Shown piece by piece: positions 29,945 through 39,725 of a stretch of DNA of 64,000 nucleotides; position 1 is the stretch's first letter; the number at the start of each line of letters is the position of its first letter. The notes under the pieces are model-generated. The model was not told where the DNA came from. It did not search any database and was given only the letters and a program-made list of their open reading frames with translations. The DNA is from Lentibacter sp. (GTDB lineage: Bacteria; Pseudomonadota; Alphaproteobacteria; Rhodobacterales; Rhodobacteraceae), in NCBI GenBank assembly GCA_016744435.1, contig JADGEJ010000016.1, positions 1 to 64,000 on the forward strand, read 5' to 3'. The translations under genes were made by a program, and so were the position numbers.

Positions 29945-31143
29945 CGCTTAACCCCAAGCCCGAGTTGCATCAGCGATTTGCGCACCGGCTTGAAGCCATA
30001 AATGGCGTTGAGCCCTAGTGCGCGCAGATCACGAAGGGGGCGCGCTTGCGCCATCGACGCACGGTTTAATAGATCAATTCCGGTGATCCTTGTCAAAACT
30101 TCAGCGTGCCTGGCCTTGTGGTAAGCATCAAGCATGTTGCGGCTTCCCAGTGTATCAGGTGCGGCTTTTACGAGATCAATTAGGACCTTTAGGTCACCAA
30201 GTGACATGTTCAAACCTTGTGCGCCGATCGGTGGCACAACATGCGCGGCTTCGGCAATCAATGCGGTGCGCTCGCCGCTCATCCGATGGGCATATTGCGA
30301 TATGATCGGCCAAATAGTACGAGGGCCGTTAAGGTGCAATGGCCCGAACAGCAGGCATGACCGGGCGTTCATAGCGGCCTCGAATTCGCCCGCTGGCAAC
30401 GCTAGCAGACGCTCGGCTTCGGGGCCGCGCTCCATCCAGACAATGGCCGATGACGGTGTTCCATCAACATCGGGGAGAGGAACCAGCGTAAACGGCCCCC
30501 CAGAACGGTGGATTTCGGTGGAAATGTTCTGATGTGGGATAGGGTGGGTCACGGTGAAGGCTATTGCTTTTTGCCCGTAACGGATTGTTTTTACATCAAT
30601 TCCGAGAGCTTGGCGGACCGTCGAGTTTCTTCCGTCCGCCCCAATTAGCAAGCGCGACTCGATTTGAGACCCATCGGTTAAGGCGGCGCGTGCAAACTCT
30701 GAACGCGTGAGAACATCTTTCACACCAACGCCGTGGCGCAGGGTGATATTTGGGCGTTTCTTGATTTCCGCTAGGCATTCACGGCGCAACAACCAGTTCG
30801 GAAAATTCCAGCCAAACGGTTGCTCCGAGATATCTGCAGCATTGAACTCCGACTGGCTCCTTGGCTTGGCTTCGGCGCCGCCGGCGTCTACGATACGCAT
30901 CACTTGTAGGGCCGCTGCGTGAGCGCTGAGCCTGCTCCATAATCCGGCTTCTTCAAGCAATGCGCGGGCGGGCTGCAAAAAAGCCGTTGAGCGCATGTCC
31001 GCTCCTGCTTCATCGCGTGAAATAACTGGTTGGGCAGGGTCAATGCAGGTGACAGTAAACCCGAGCTTGCCAAAGGCGACAGCCGCGATCATGCCTGCAA
31101 TTCCACCTCCAGATATCAAAATGTCGGTCTGCATTACTTGCAT
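29941..31143 (-). CDS. UbiH/UbiF/COQ6 family FAD-dependent hydroxylase
   Basis: 400 residues. Class A flavin monooxygenase with the dinucleotide motif SGGGIAGMIAAVAFGKLGF, the GADGRNSTVRQAL segment and a second FAD motif (AEAAHVVPPIGAQGLNMSLGD). This family hydroxylates the ubiquinone ring (UbiH, UbiF, UbiI or UbiL). Which ring position cannot be assigned. AGGAGG lies seven bases before the chosen ATG. Confidence 0.85.
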   Translation of the reverse strand: MQVMQTDILISGGGIAGMIAAVAFGKLGFTVTCIDPAQPVISRDEAGADMRSTAFLQPARALLEEAGLWSRLSAHAAALQVMRIVDAGGAEAKPRSQSEFNAADISEQPFGWNFPNWLLRRECLAEIKKRPNITLRHGVGVKDVLTRSEFARAALTDGSQIESRLLIGADGRNSTVRQALGIDVKTIRYGQKAIAFTVTHPIPHQNISTEIHRSGGPFTLVPLPDVDGTPSSAIVWMERGPEAERLLALPAGEFEAAMNARSCLLFGPLHLNGPRTIWPIISQYAHRMSGERTALIAEAAHVVPPIGAQGLNMSLGDLKVLIDLVKAAPDTLGSRNMLDAYHKARHAEVLTRITGIDLLNRASMAQARPLRDLRALGLNAIYGFKPVRKSLMQLGLGVKR

Positions 31144-31277
31144 GGCGAAGCCTCCTGTTTGAGCCCAACCTAGGCGTCATACCCGGAGATTCCAAGACGT
31201 CTCAACTCATGAAATGGATGCAATCTATGGGTGTTAAGTTTGGAGTGAAGTTCTCAGTGAGAAGTGTTGTGCACATG

Positions 31278-31925
31278 CTATGGCAATAGTTTTGCCAAAA
31301 AGTTGGTCAAGTCAGTGGTGTGGTGTTGAATGTGCTTAGCTGGCCAAGCTTGAGGCGCAACGTGCACTGTTCGCATCCCCATTTCATGGGGAACCACTAG
31401 GTTGCGCGGATCGTCTTCGAACATGGCAGCTTGTTCGGGTTCTACTTTGGCCTGTGCAAATATCTGTTCAAACGCCGAGCGCTGCGGCTTTGGGCAATAG
31501 CTAGCATTCTCAACGCCATAGACGCCGTCAAAAAGCCCAGACAAACCACGCACTTTCAGAACATTCTCAGCGTAAGGGGCCGTGCCATTGGTAAAAACGA
31601 TCTTGCGCCCAGGTAGTTGGTAAATCCTGTCGGCAAGGCGAGCATCAGGCTTGAGCGGCTCAAACGAGATATCATGAACCTCGATAAGATAAGGATCGGG
31701 ATCAACGCCGTGCAGCTCCATAAGGCCGGCTAGAGTTGTGCCATACTCCGCCCAGTATTTTTGCCTGAGAGAATTGGCTTCTTCGCGCGCGACGCCGATT
31801 TCTCGCATCACGAAATGCGCCATCTTTTCTTCAATTTGATCGAATAGTCGCATATGCGGCGGGTAAAGGGTATTGTCGAGATCAAACACCCAAGTATCAA
31901 TGTGTTGAAATAATTCACGCGGCAT
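31278..31925 (-). CDS. HAD-superfamily hydrolase, pyrimidine 5'-nucleotidase type
   Basis: 215 residues. HAD motif I VFDLDNTLYPP (nucleophile Asp), motif II IVFTNGTAPYA, conserved Lys near CPKPQRSAF and motif IV MFEDDPRNL. This matches the SDT1/pyrimidine 5'-nucleotidase group that dephosphorylates UMP or CMP; other small phosphates are possible. Divergent from the GntR gene at 101 bp. Confidence 0.85.
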   Translation of the reverse strand: MPRELFQHIDTWVFDLDNTLYPPHMRLFDQIEEKMAHFVMREIGVAREEANSLRQKYWAEYGTTLAGLMELHGVDPDPYLIEVHDISFEPLKPDARLADRIYQLPGRKIVFTNGTAPYAENVLKVRGLSGLFDGVYGVENASYCPKPQRSAFEQIFAQAKVEPEQAAMFEDDPRNLVVPHEMGMRTVHVAPQAWPAKHIQHHTTDLTNFLAKLLP

Positions 31926-32026
31926 CGCGCATAGTTAGTTTTGTTTATGAAAATACACAAGAGATGTGGGCTTGCTTTGGCGGCGAAGAGCGTTAGTCTG
32001 AGCCGATTGTTACGCTCAGGGACGCT

Positions 32027-32668
32027 ATGAAAGATCAAAAGAACCAACAGAAAGATGCTTACTCGCTGATACTTGAGGCGATTGATCTGGGCGTTTACAA
32101 GCCAGGTCATCGGCTGGTTGAAAACGAGCTTGCCGAGCGGTTTGGCGTCTCCCGCACTCCGATCCGGGAAGCTCTACAACGTCTTGAAACGCAATCCCTT
32201 TTGTCGCGAGATGGTCGCAGTTTGATCGTAGCATCACTTGATCACAACCAGATGGCTGAGCTCTACGCAGTGCGAACAGAGCTTGAGGGATTGGCCGCGC
32301 AACTCGCTGCACGGCATGCTACAGATGAGGAAATGCGCGTATTGCGTGACATGGTTGAGGATGACCGTGCGCTCGTTGATGATCCAACTTTGCTGGCACA
32401 AGCAAATCGCCGGTTTCATCGTCAGTTGCATTTGGCTTCACACAACCGGTTTCTGGTGCAACAACTCAACCTTGTGCACCAATCTATGGCGCTTATGGCA
32501 ACGACATCGCTTGCAGCTGAAGGCCGTAGCAGCAAGGCTTTGGAAGAGCATGCCAGAATTGTTGCCGCAATAGAGGCCCGGGATGAACAGGAGGCACGAA
32601 ATGCACTCAAGGAACACATCTCGAAGGCCTTTGTAACGCGGTTAAAGCTAGACGCTACTAACAGTTGA
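32027..32668 (+). CDS. GntR family regulator with FCD domain
   Basis: 213 residues. Winged helix (LVENELAERFGVSRTPIREALQRLETQSLL) then an all-helical FCD domain with the metal/effector residues expected (ANRRFHRQLHLASHNRF and EHARIVAAIEARD). FadR-type regulators respond to small organic acids. Divergent from the HAD gene and convergent with the glycosyltransferase; its target is not evident. Confidence 0.87.
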   Translation: MKDQKNQQKDAYSLILEAIDLGVYKPGHRLVENELAERFGVSRTPIREALQRLETQSLLSRDGRSLIVASLDHNQMAELYAVRTELEGLAAQLAARHATDEEMRVLRDMVEDDRALVDDPTLLAQANRRFHRQLHLASHNRFLVQQLNLVHQSMALMATTSLAAEGRSSKALEEHARIVAAIEARDEQEARNALKEHISKAFVTRLKLDATNS

Positions 32669-32673
32669 TGGCG

Positions 32674-34536
32674 CTATTCTGGCCCCCCAGTTTTTTTTAC
32701 TATGGCAGATAGCCCATGCTGCGTCTTGTCCCAGTAAAAAGGCTTAACCACCAGTTCATAGAGAGCTTTATAAGCGGCGATTGCCCCCAACGGGTAGTAA
32801 AAGTGCATCGTGGGAACCCATGGAAATAGATGCCTATGGCTTGGACGCGAAACCGCAGTGGCATTGACGAGCGCATTGAGCAATTCGATAATCAAGAATG
32901 AAAGCCCAAGAACGAGTAAGATTTCGCGACTGACAAACTGTTCAAGCGGATGTGGCAACGCAAAAAGTACGAGCCAAAAGCTCCAAAGTATGGGCGCCAA
33001 AATGAATTGAGAAAGCGCGGTCACGAAATGGGCTTGAAACCCTAGAAACTTCCACGGGCCAAGCTGTCGCCACAGCACAAAGGGCGCACGCATGTGAACA
33101 ATATAGGTGACAATATAGCCTTTCAACCATCGAGACCGTTGGCGCACCCAGGGCCATGCTTTGCAGTTGGCCTCTTCACCTGTTCGAGTCGAAATTACTT
33201 CAGTTCGGTATCCATGCCGCGCCAGCCGAAACCCAAGATCCGCATCTTCCGTGACATTGTGCGCATCCCAGCCTCCTAGCTCTTCTAAAGGTTTTCGCTT
33301 GAAGAACAGTGTTGTCCCACCAAGGGGTATGGCAAAACCGAGCTTTGCCATGCCGGGTAATACAAGCCGGAACCAGGCGGCATATTCAATTGTGAAACAC
33401 CGCGCGAGCCAGTTTTGCTGAGCATTATAGTAATCAAGAACGCCTTGTAAGCAAACCACATTTTCGGGAGCGCTAGAGAAATGGTTTGCGACGATCTCCA
33501 GCTGATCAACGGCAGGAGCATCTTCTGCATCCCATATGCCAATGATGTCGCCTGTGCAGAAATCGAGCGCATAGTTCATGGCGCGAGGTTTGGTTTTTGG
33601 AGCTCCCTCCGGCACAACAACCACTCTCATCCAAGGAGGAAGTTTGCTTTGCAGAATAGTGTCTCGCGTTAAGTGGTCTAGCTCTTCAACCGCCAATACC
33701 ACGTCAAGTTTGGCCTTGGGATAGCTCAATCTCCCGAGGCGTTGTAGCAAGGCATTTGCGATTTCAGTTTCATTAAACATAGGTACGAGGACGGAGATAG
33801 TTGGGAGTTCGTGCGGTGGGCAGAGCGGGGGCGCGTCATCTGGCGGGCTTGAGGTTTCGGCAACGTAAGCGGCCAAACGAAAGATAGCAGAGACTACCAA
33901 GGTCACTGTTGCCCAAAGTGCAAAAATGGCAAATACGGCGCGCGGGAAGAGGGCGATAATTGTGATTAAGACCGCAAGCATTGTGAGGGTAACAAGCAAA
34001 CGGCGTGTGCTGGTATGCTTTTCCCAAGTGCGACAGCTTTCTGCGGCCGGTACGCGTGCTGATGCCCGTTCCAACAACTGGGCTCGGTGTGTTGACGTCA
34101 GAAAATCGACGATTTGATCTGACGTGGCCACGACCATTTCATATTGCGAACGCCCGCCACTTAGCTGTGCGAGAAAGGCGCTATAGTCTTCGGAATTTGC
34201 GGCTGCGAGAACAGTTTTAGAACCCGATGTTCGCCAAGGTGTGACACGGTATCGTAGCAGCACCGCAGGGTCAAAAAGCGTTGTCAGTGAAGGGCTTGGG
34301 ACCTCACTTTCAAGGTTGATCAGCGGCAAATTTAGATAGGTTGCAGTTGCTTCAGAAGCGGCCGTATCGGTTATGGCGCCCTCTGCGATAAGGACGTCAT
34401 GCAAACTGCTGCACAAGTGTGCTGACTGAGCGCGTGCGCGCAACAACTGGCTGGCATTGATATAGGAAAGGCGCACCAAGAATCGGCCGAAATCTTCGGG
34501 GAGAGGGGCGGTAAGATGGGGTGCTGAAGCAGGCAT
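32674..34536 (-). CDS. membrane glycosyltransferase family 2 with N-terminal MshEN-like domain
   Basis: 620 residues. Residues about 15-160 resemble the T2SSE N-terminal/MshEN fold (paired FGRFLVRLSYINASQLLRARA and LHDVLIAEGAITD segments). Two hydrophobic helices precede a GT-A catalytic domain with PMFNE, the DxD-type DAEDAP, TEDADLGFRL and RQRSRW (Q-x-x-R-W). Several C-terminal helices follow. Processive or phage-receptor-type (NrfB-like) transferases have this design, so it may make or decorate an exopolysaccharide. MshEN domains bind c-di-GMP in other proteins, so this could be c-di-GMP controlled; that is inference. Confidence 0.83.
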   Translation of the reverse strand: MPASAPHLTAPLPEDFGRFLVRLSYINASQLLRARAQSAHLCSSLHDVLIAEGAITDTAASEATATYLNLPLINLESEVPSPSLTTLFDPAVLLRYRVTPWRTSGSKTVLAAANSEDYSAFLAQLSGGRSQYEMVVATSDQIVDFLTSTHRAQLLERASARVPAAESCRTWEKHTSTRRLLVTLTMLAVLITIIALFPRAVFAIFALWATVTLVVSAIFRLAAYVAETSSPPDDAPPLCPPHELPTISVLVPMFNETEIANALLQRLGRLSYPKAKLDVVLAVEELDHLTRDTILQSKLPPWMRVVVVPEGAPKTKPRAMNYALDFCTGDIIGIWDAEDAPAVDQLEIVANHFSSAPENVVCLQGVLDYYNAQQNWLARCFTIEYAAWFRLVLPGMAKLGFAIPLGGTTLFFKRKPLEELGGWDAHNVTEDADLGFRLARHGYRTEVISTRTGEEANCKAWPWVRQRSRWLKGYIVTYIVHMRAPFVLWRQLGPWKFLGFQAHFVTALSQFILAPILWSFWLVLFALPHPLEQFVSREILLVLGLSFLIIELLNALVNATAVSRPSHRHLFPWVPTMHFYYPLGAIAAYKALYELVVKPFYWDKTQHGLSAIVKKTGGPE

Positions 34537-34631
34537 ACTGGCAAAACTCCGATAATGATGGAGTTTAGGATCAGAAAGTTAATGTGGAGTTAAATTAACC
34601 TTAACAAAGAGCTAACTTGCAGATTCAAAGC

Positions 34632-35786
34632 TTAACGTTTGGCCATGTAGGCCGCAAATTTTTCGAACAAGTAAAAGCTGTCCTGTGGGCCTGGGCTTGC
34701 CTCGGGGTGATGCTGCACAGAATAGACCGGACGGTCCTTCATAGCGATGCCGCAGTTTGATCCATCAAACAATGAAATATGGGTCTCGACAACCCCTTCA
34801 GGAAGCGACTGGGCATCAACTGCAAACCCGTGGTTCATTGAGGTGATTTCAACCTTGCCTGTCTGCTGGTCTTTTACAGGATGGTTCGCGCCATGGTGAC
34901 CGTGGTTCATCTTGACGGTCTTGCCGCCAAGCGCGAGCGCGAGCATCTGATGCCCCAGGCAAATGCCAAAAACGGGCAAGTCCTTCTGCTCCAAGATTTC
35001 ACGGATCATTGGCACGGCATAGGCACCTGTCGCAGCTGGATCGCCGGGGCCGTTTGAGAGGAACACGCCGTCGGGCTTGTGTGCCAAAATGTCTTCGGCG
35101 GTTGCTGTTGCGGGAAGCACTGTCACGTCACAGCCTGCAGAGGCAAGGCAGCGCAGAATGTTACGCTTGGCGCCGAAGTCGACAGCAACAACCTTGTGCT
35201 TGGCTGCGTCTTGCCGTGCATAGCCGTCGGGCCAGGCCCAGCGCATCTCATCCCAACGGTAGGACTGTGCGCAAGTAACTTCTTTGGCGAGATCCATTCC
35301 TTCCAATCCGGCGAAACCGCGCGCTGCTGCAACGAGCTCGTCAACGTCGAAATTTCCGCTTGGGTCATGCGCCAAAGCAACATGTGGTGAGCCTTGCTGG
35401 CGAATGGCACGTGTGAGGCGGCGGCTGTCAACGCCACCGATGGCGATACGCCCGCGAGCCGCAAGCCATGCTCCCAGATTTTCTGTTGCACGCCAGTTGC
35501 TTGGCGCAGTTGGATCCCATTTAACAACCATGCCTTCAGCGCCGGGTTCACCGGCTTCATCGTCTTCCAGGTTGATGCCGGTATTGCCGATATGGGGGAA
35601 GGTGAAGGTCACGATCTGGCCCGCATATGACGGGTCTGTCATGATCTCTTGGTAGCCAGTCATTGCTGTATTAAAGCAGAGTTCCGCTACGCGCTGACCG
35701 GTGGCGCCGAAGCCTTTTCCGTAAAACAGAGAGCCATCCGCGAGGGCGAGGCATGCTGTTGGGTGCGAGGGGGCTTCCTGCGCCAT
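34632..35786 (-). CDS. carA: carbamoyl-phosphate synthase small subunit
   Basis: 384 residues. Glutaminase subunit that feeds ammonia to CarB for arginine and pyrimidine synthesis. Class I amidotransferase site GICLGHQMLALALGGKT with nucleophile Cys, VDFGAKRNILR, LSNGPGDP and the His-Glu pair in HHPEASPGPQD. GGAG precedes the ATG. carB is not in the window. Confidence 0.95.
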   Translation of the reverse strand: MAQEAPSHPTACLALADGSLFYGKGFGATGQRVAELCFNTAMTGYQEIMTDPSYAGQIVTFTFPHIGNTGINLEDDEAGEPGAEGMVVKWDPTAPSNWRATENLGAWLAARGRIAIGGVDSRRLTRAIRQQGSPHVALAHDPSGNFDVDELVAAARGFAGLEGMDLAKEVTCAQSYRWDEMRWAWPDGYARQDAAKHKVVAVDFGAKRNILRCLASAGCDVTVLPATATAEDILAHKPDGVFLSNGPGDPAATGAYAVPMIREILEQKDLPVFGICLGHQMLALALGGKTVKMNHGHHGANHPVKDQQTGKVEITSMNHGFAVDAQSLPEGVVETHISLFDGSNCGIAMKDRPVYSVQHHPEASPGPQDSFYLFEKFAAYMAKR

Positions 35787-35943
35787 GTCGAGTCACTCCG
35801 GCTGCTAAATTTGCTGATAAGTATGCCTCAGGGCACGTCGGGTCAAGGGGGGCGGAGGGCTGTTGTCAGCCGTGCGCTGTTTCGGTAGTGTGCGGCACTG
35901 AATGAGCCAGTGACAATGGCATCCTAAGAATGGATTTACGCAG

Positions 35944-36402
35944 ATGCGAGACAAGCTGAACTCCGCTTTGAAACAGGCGATGAAAGACAAGGATGCGAGC
36001 CGCCTTTCGACGCTCCGGCTGATCAACGCTGCGATCAAAGACCGTGAAATTGCGGCGCGTGGCGAAGGCCGCGAAGCCAGTGTTACGGAAGACGAAATGC
36101 TTGCGATCATGGGCAAGATGGTCAAGCAACGTCAGGAAAGCGCGCGTGCCTACGAAGAGGGCAACCGACTTGATCTGTCCGAGCGTGAGCGGGCTGAAAT
36201 CGTTATCATTGAAGAATTTTTGCCGCGCCAACTTGATGCCACCGAAGTTGAAAAAGCCGTCGCCCAAGCGATTGCCGATACGGGGGCCGAAAGCATTCGC
36301 GATATGGGCAAAGTCATGGGTGATCTGAAATCAAAATATACTGGTCAGATGGACTTTGGAGCTGCTGGCCCAATGGTTAAGAAGGCGCTCACAGAGGGCT
36401 AA
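35944..36402 (+). CDS. GatB/YqeY domain protein
   Basis: 152 residues matching the stand-alone YqeY family, related to the tRNA-binding tail of the amidotransferase subunit GatB (LNSALKQAMKDKDASRLSTLRLINAAIKDREI at the N terminus and MGKVMGDLKSKYTGQMDFG near the end). Role uncertain; a tRNA-linked function is supposed. Divergent from carA by 157 bp. Confidence 0.9.
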   Translation: MRDKLNSALKQAMKDKDASRLSTLRLINAAIKDREIAARGEGREASVTEDEMLAIMGKMVKQRQESARAYEEGNRLDLSERERAEIVIIEEFLPRQLDATEVEKAVAQAIADTGAESIRDMGKVMGDLKSKYTGQMDFGAAGPMVKKALTEG

Positions 36403-36458
36403 ACCTGCGGTGCATCAGCGCAGGGTTGCTTGCCTTCCCTTAACCGGGCGAACATCAT

Positions 36459-36592
36459 GGTTAACGCCTTATACAAGCGCAAAACCAGCCGTGCCGACAC
36501 TATGCAGCAACCTATGCAGCTATGTGTATGACTCCTGTGCATACGATTTTGAGGCAAGCTGCCGCGGCAAAGCTGGTAAACGCAGCGCGCGC
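36459..36592 (+). repeat. 61-bp-core intergenic element, copy B
   Basis: Core 36491-36551, beginning GTGCCGACACTATGCAG and then ATGCAGCTATGTGTATG. It is the most diverged copy: the palindrome arm is altered (GTGTATGACTCCTGTGCATAC). Flanks keep GGTTAACGCC (36459-36468) and GTAAACGCAGCGCGCGC (36576-36592). It fills most of the 318-bp gap between yqeY and the beta-helix gene, where I see no other gene. Confidence 0.82.
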
Positions 36593-36720
36593 AACCAGAG
36601 CAGCGAACGGTTGTCTCAGTCTGCGTTAAGACATCATTGATACTTCCTTTTTCGTGTGAGGCTTAGGCCCCAAGCGGATTGCAACAGCAAACACGTCGCT
36701 CCGGCGTGGAAAGGAACTTC

Positions 36721-39009
36721 ATGAACAAAGCGATAACCGACGGTGTGCTTCTGATGCCCCCAGCCTTTGCAGGCGGTCTTGATGTCTGGTCAAGCCAAGA
36801 CGGAACACCGGGATCAGACACCTATGACAGCGACCCAAGCGCAGCCTTTGTTCCGGCGGACGCAGATTTCGGCGGCTGTCTGGAGCTTGTCAAAACTGAC
36901 GCTACGCAGCGCCTGCGCCATATGGGCGAAACGCCGCTTCTGCCGGGGTGCTACTTGCAAGTGCGTGCCCGCGTTAAAGCGGTGAGCGGCCCGCTCCCCA
37001 GCCTTCGGATCGCGGCCCGGGCTGGTGGCGCAGGTGGTGCGCATGTTGGCGGTGTCGTTGAGCAAGGCCCAAGCACGACCCTTACTAGTTACGGTGAAGT
37101 TGTTGAAATTAAAGCGATTATCGGTGTAGGTGCACGCGGTGGCGTTGACATGGTTTGGGGCGCGGAAGCGCTCTATGCGCATATCGGCCTAGACATGACA
37201 GGCACCACCGGGGGCGTTGTGCGGATCGACGATATCATCGTTGAAGACATCACCAGTGCATTCTTGCGTGACATGCTCGCGATTGTTGATGTGCGTGATT
37301 ATGGCGCTGTCGGTGACGGTGTGGCGGATGATTTGGCCGCGTTTGAAGCCGCGGATGCTGCCGCAAACGGCCGCACTGTTCTGGTGTCGGAAGGCACATA
37401 TTTCCTTGGCGACAGCATGACATTTGAAAGTCGCGTACGCTTTGAGGGAACGGTGGAGATGGCGGCGTCTGACGTCTTTGCTCTGACCAAGGATTACAAT
37501 TTGGCAGCTTATATTGACGCATTCGGCGACGAAGAACTGGCCTTCAAGAAAGCGGTCCAAGCGCTGTTTGACAACGTTGACCACGAGTCCCTCGATATGG
37601 AGGGGCGGCGGATCACCATCAATGCTCCGATCGATATGAGCGCAGCTATCGGGCGCACGGCTTATTCAACCCGCCGTCATATCCACAACGGCCAGTTTGA
37701 TGTAAAAGACGGAGCGGCTTGGGACACCGAAGTGTTTACCAGCCAAGCAACCTATTCGATTTCGAACAGCTTCACGTTGTCAGGGGTGACAAATGTCGCG
37801 TCGATCCCGGTTGGTTCACTTGTGGAAGGCAGCGGTGTCGGGCGCGAAGTCTATGTGCGGGCCAAGAACGTCGGCGCGCAGGAGCTGACCATTTCCAAGA
37901 AGCTATATGACGCGGATGGCACACAGAATTTCACGTTCACACGCTTCAAGTATGTACTTGATTTCAGCGGCTTTGAAGACCTTGACCGCTTTAGCCTGAA
38001 GGACATCGAGTTTCGCTTAAGGGGTGTCGCGAGTGGCATTTGTCTTGCTCCGAAAGGGTTGATCTTTTCGGTTGAAAACTGCTTCTTCACTGCCCCGAAG
38101 AACCGTGGAATATCAAGCCCAGGAGAAGGCTGCCAGGGGATGCTGATTGACCGCTGCCAGTTCCTGTCGGATGAGGGCCAAACCCCAAGTCAGAACAGGG
38201 TTTCAATCGCGCTGAACGCGAACAGTAACGACGTGAAGCTGCGCCACAATCGGGTGGTCAAGTTCCGCCACTTTGCGGTGCTGGGCGGTTCGGGGAGCAT
38301 CATCAGCGGCAACCACTTTTTCCAAGGCGACGGAGAATCCAACGGTTTGCGCCTTGCCGGAATTGTACTGACAGGCACCAACTGCCGCGCCACGATTGAC
38401 GGCAACTACATCGACAATTGCTTTATCGAGTGGACAAATGAGCATGACAACGAGCCTGATTTTGCTTCGGAATTCAGCTTTAGCCAACTTAATATTTCCG
38501 ACAATATTTTCTTGGCCAGCCATGTCGCCCCTTGGTTTAACTATATTGTCGTGAAGCCGCATGGATCGGGGCATTTCATCAACGGGATGAACGTGTCAGG
38601 CAACATCTTCCGGATTATCGGCGGCACGATTGACCGTGTCGAACACGTTGACACAAGCTTTGCCAGTTTTGACTTTTCACGCATGAAGAATGTCAATTGG
38701 AAAGACAATATGTACAACTCGGTTGGGGTTGCGACAGTGAACCCACTGGTGAAAACTCATGAGCAGGCAACCGAGAGTGACACTTGGCAGGTCAGTGGAG
38801 CACCGCAATTGCCGTTTGGCGGTTGGGCACGCAAGGTAGAATCTGTGGTGGCCGAAGGCGCGATCCGCAACAGCGCCAATGTGCGTCGATACGAGATGCC
38901 ATATGTTGAGCTCAACGAAGGGGCGGAGAAGGACGAAGTCCATGTGAAGTGGGAGCAGGCTGTGCGCGGCACCGTGGTTGTTACTATGCGGGTTGATACG
39001 CCGGTTTAA
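36721..39009 (+). CDS. large right-handed beta-helix (pectate lyase-like) protein
   Basis: 762 residues from the ATG at 36721, preceded by AAGGAA; a longer frame upstream lies in the intergenic repeat. A pectate-lyase-superfamily start (VVDVRDYGAVGDGVADDLAAFEAAD, about residues 185-210) precedes a long region with repeating turns (CQFLSDEG, HNRVVKFR, GNHFFQGDG, DNYID-like, DNIFL, GNIFR) typical of a parallel beta-helix. The first 170 residues look like a carbohydrate-binding beta-sandwich. No signal peptide is visible. It resembles GH28-related or tail-spike proteins, but nothing phage-like adjoins. Polysaccharide binding or modification is the likely role. Confidence 0.72.
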   Translation: MNKAITDGVLLMPPAFAGGLDVWSSQDGTPGSDTYDSDPSAAFVPADADFGGCLELVKTDATQRLRHMGETPLLPGCYLQVRARVKAVSGPLPSLRIAARAGGAGGAHVGGVVEQGPSTTLTSYGEVVEIKAIIGVGARGGVDMVWGAEALYAHIGLDMTGTTGGVVRIDDIIVEDITSAFLRDMLAIVDVRDYGAVGDGVADDLAAFEAADAAANGRTVLVSEGTYFLGDSMTFESRVRFEGTVEMAASDVFALTKDYNLAAYIDAFGDEELAFKKAVQALFDNVDHESLDMEGRRITINAPIDMSAAIGRTAYSTRRHIHNGQFDVKDGAAWDTEVFTSQATYSISNSFTLSGVTNVASIPVGSLVEGSGVGREVYVRAKNVGAQELTISKKLYDADGTQNFTFTRFKYVLDFSGFEDLDRFSLKDIEFRLRGVASGICLAPKGLIFSVENCFFTAPKNRGISSPGEGCQGMLIDRCQFLSDEGQTPSQNRVSIALNANSNDVKLRHNRVVKFRHFAVLGGSGSIISGNHFFQGDGESNGLRLAGIVLTGTNCRATIDGNYIDNCFIEWTNEHDNEPDFASEFSFSQLNISDNIFLASHVAPWFNYIVVKPHGSGHFINGMNVSGNIFRIIGGTIDRVEHVDTSFASFDFSRMKNVNWKDNMYNSVGVATVNPLVKTHEQATESDTWQVSGAPQLPFGGWARKVESVVAEGAIRNSANVRRYEMPYVELNEGAEKDEVHVKWEQAVRGTVVVTMRVDTPV

Positions 39010-39034
39010 CCAAAAAACCTGCTGTTAATTTCCG

Positions 39035-39064
39035 GAAAAGGGCGCTCGCAAGGGTGCCCTTTTC
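39035..39064. terminator. bidirectional intrinsic terminator
   Basis: GAAAAGGGCGCTC-GCAA-GGGTGCCCTTTTC: a GNRA tetraloop capped stem, flanked by A4 and T4 so it works for both strands. It lies between the convergent beta-helix gene and the outer-membrane-type gene. Confidence 0.9.
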
Positions 39065-39068
39065 ACGT

Positions 39069-39725
39069 TCAGAACGCACGCCAGAGGCCAAGCTTGACAC
39101 CGTAGTCGGCCGGCCCGCGCAGGGCCGCGGAAAAGCCAAGCTCAAAGTGCATGTCGCGGCCCATCGGCATGGCAAACGAGGGCGCGAGCCTTACAAAACC
39201 GGGGTCGCCGCGCTGCTTGCCTGTCTGTAGCTGTATGATCGACTTGAAGCCGCCATCGTGGTTGAGGCCCAAAGTCATGTCAACTTTCACATCAGTGCGG
39301 CTTTCGCCCAGATGGTGCTCAAGCAGGGCGTCGATGCTGAACCAGCCTTGCCCGAAACGGTTCTTAAATCCGCGCCCATAGCTGAGGCCCGGCCGCACCA
39401 CGGTACTGCCTGCCACCCGGCCAAAGCCCAGCTCGGCTGCGAAGTGGTGTTTTTTAGCCAAGGTGCCAATCGGATAGCTGAGGAAGATAAGCGCCTTTGA
39501 GTTGCCCGAAACACTATGGCCGATGTCACTGCCAAGGGTGAGCTTGTTGGTTAAGCCGTATTCGACGTAGCTGCCGCTGTAATAACTGACTGGCCCCGCG
39601 AGGTTGGGGGCTGTGGCTTGAACGCTGGCCATAAGAAAGCCATTGCCCTTGCCGCGTGGCCAAGCGCCGGCATGGGCTGTGCTGGCGAAAGCCAGAAAGA
39701 GGAGGGCACATCGAAGCATCATCAT
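39069..39725 (-). CDS. secreted beta-rich protein, probably outer membrane
   Basis: 218 residues if started at the first of three consecutive Met codons at 39725, giving a good signal peptide (LRCALLFLAFASTAHAGAW); a longer frame starts 19 codons earlier. The mature part alternates polar and hydrophobic residues with many Gly and Tyr and ends in Phe (GLWRAF), as beta-barrel outer membrane proteins do. Function unknown. It is convergent with the beta-helix gene and shares its terminator. Confidence 0.7.
   Translation of the reverse strand: MMMLRCALLFLAFASTAHAGAWPRGKGNGFLMASVQATAPNLAGPVSYYSGSYVEYGLTNKLTLGSDIGHSVSGNSKALIFLSYPIGTLAKKHHFAAELGFGRVAGSTVVRPGLSYGRGFKNRFGQGWFSIDALLEHHLGESRTDVKVDMTLGLNHDGGFKSIIQLQTGKQRGDPGFVRLAPSFAMPMGRDMHFELGFSAALRGPADYGVKLGLWRAF

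Noticed and set aside
36721-39009. Prophage or gene transfer agent segment suggested by the tail-spike-like protein
   Set aside because: Neighbours are housekeeping or unrelated genes; no portal, capsid, terminase, integrase or lysis gene is seen.
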